Shown here in pieces: positions 63,211-64,000 of a stretch of DNA of 64,000 nt. The notes under the pieces are model-generated. The model had not been told where the DNA came from and did no database searches. It worked only from the letters and a program-made list of their open reading frames with translations. The stretch's first letter is position 1; every line of letters begins with the position of its first letter. The stretch lies in NCBI GenBank assembly GCA_022264855.1, contig JABYQU010000037.1, forward strand, positions 1 through 64,000. Direction: 5' to 3'. The DNA comes from Lenzites betulinus (lineage: Eukaryota; Basidiomycota; Agaricomycetes; Polyporales; Polyporaceae). The position numbers were made by a program, and so were the translations under genes.

Positions 63211-64000
63211 TCCTGTTCTATAGCCAAGGATAACACAGACGTAGCGACATGGTGAAGTAGAAGACTGAAGACCGTAGTAGCTAGCATCCGAGGCCTAAGT
63301 CCAGTGACCCTAACCCTAAGTCTGCTACAGAACCCTTACACATTCCCTCCCTGGACACGTAACATGGGTCCATAGAACAAGAAGGAGAGACAGAAGAGAG
63401 GAGACGAAGAGAAAGGAAACTAATCAGAAAAAGCGAAAACATACAGCATAATGTCCCAGCCATCCATCACGATTCATACAGCGCCCGGTATATGCCCTTG
63501 CCCCACCCCTAAGCCTGTTGCCCAGGGCCGACATGGCGGTCCAAGGGAGGCTCGTAGCGGCAGCGTAGCACGCAAGGCCTCCTCGAACAAGGACCCGTCC
63601 CAAGGAGGAGCGACGTGAGCACGTCGGTAGCGGTGTGATTATGGTGTCGAGGGAGGATGGAAAGGAAGGAGTGGAGGGAGGCACTCCCAGGAGGTGGATA
63701 AAGCGGGGAATCTTGCGCAGCAGATGCTAGCAGAAAGCAACTGAATGCCTCTGCCAACCTGGGTAGCAAGGGGGAGAAGGCGCAGCTGAGGCACCTCACC
63801 TGGGTGTTGCTTCTTCGAGGCGATGGGGAGAGCTCATAGAGCTCGTCGATGCGAATGGAACGAGCCCTAAACGGCGAGAAACCGTCCAAGGGTCGAGGAG
63901 ATATGGGGATGAGAAGATGGTGATGTTGATGAGGAGGAGAGGGTCGTTCCTAGCAGCGTTCCGCGGGGTTGAGCGGTCTGAATGTGGTCGAAGGGGGCTC
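63211..64000. other. Window end, nothing recognised
   Basis: Purine-rich on the plus strand (for example 63380-63420). No transposase or host-like frame. It may be an insertion that displaced the 3' part of the Tnp2 gene, or a long intron. CCCTAACCCTAA at about 63308 is only two telomere-like units. Confidence 0.4.

Overview
The window looks like a chromosome segment of a filamentous basidiomycete, most likely an Agaricomycete. The host genes carry many short introns of about 50-65 bp with GT..AG ends. The mobile elements are the types common in that class: Tad-type LINEs, Ty3/gypsy, hAT, KDZ and CACTA/Tnp2. No species can be named from sequence alone. There are no bacterial-type operons, rRNA or CRISPR. 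Three blocks are visible: a nested transposon pile-up (1-26153), a block of host genes (26350-50170), and a second transposon block (50718 to at least 63210).

Left block. A LINE (LINE-1, minus strand) runs off the left edge and is cut on its 5' side by an LTR at 4744. Two 870-bp LTRs (4744-5613 and 17484-18353) bracket a minus-strand Ty3/gypsy element that has been heavily rebuilt. Its gag gene is split by a complete 4.83-kb hAT transposon (11965-16794, 8-bp target duplication GGTACCGA). Its reverse transcriptase, RNase H and integrase are absent, and a 2.8-kb near-perfect palindrome (6143-8945) stands in their place. Between the palindrome and the 3' LTR lies an antisense reading frame with its own TATA box, Kozak start and intron. 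A second LINE (LINE-2, plus strand, 18354-26153, 30-A tail) follows head-to-head with LINE-1. It keeps an apparently intact ORF1 and a 1,707-residue ORF2 with endonuclease, reverse transcriptase and RNase H. The two diverged LINEs share a short noncoding block between ORF1 and ORF2 that contains a covarying hairpin.

Host block. In order: a 5'-truncated leucine-rich/F-box-type protein (plus); 6-phosphofructokinase (minus); a WLM-family metalloprotease with a C-terminal RanBP2 zinc finger (plus, divergent from PFK); a DM9/DUF3421 protein (minus); a PalA/Rim20 BRO1-domain protein of alkaline-pH signalling (minus); a secreted GH5 exo-beta-1,3-glucanase (plus); a Gln/Pro-rich protein (minus); and a large protein of unknown function with a coiled-coil tail (minus). 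Several genes contain very small exons (15, 22, 23 and 41 nt) that encode conserved sequence, including half of the WLM zinc-binding motif.

Right block. A complete KDZ (Kyakuja-Dileera-Zisupton) transposon (50718-59357, about 274-bp terminal inverted repeats, 7-bp flanking repeat CCAAGAA) encodes its transposase and two further multi-exon genes, all on the minus strand. Beyond it are a divergent pair: a small coiled-coil accessory gene (minus) and a CACTA/Tnp2-type transposase (plus, missing its C-terminal part). The last 0.8 kb holds nothing recognisable.
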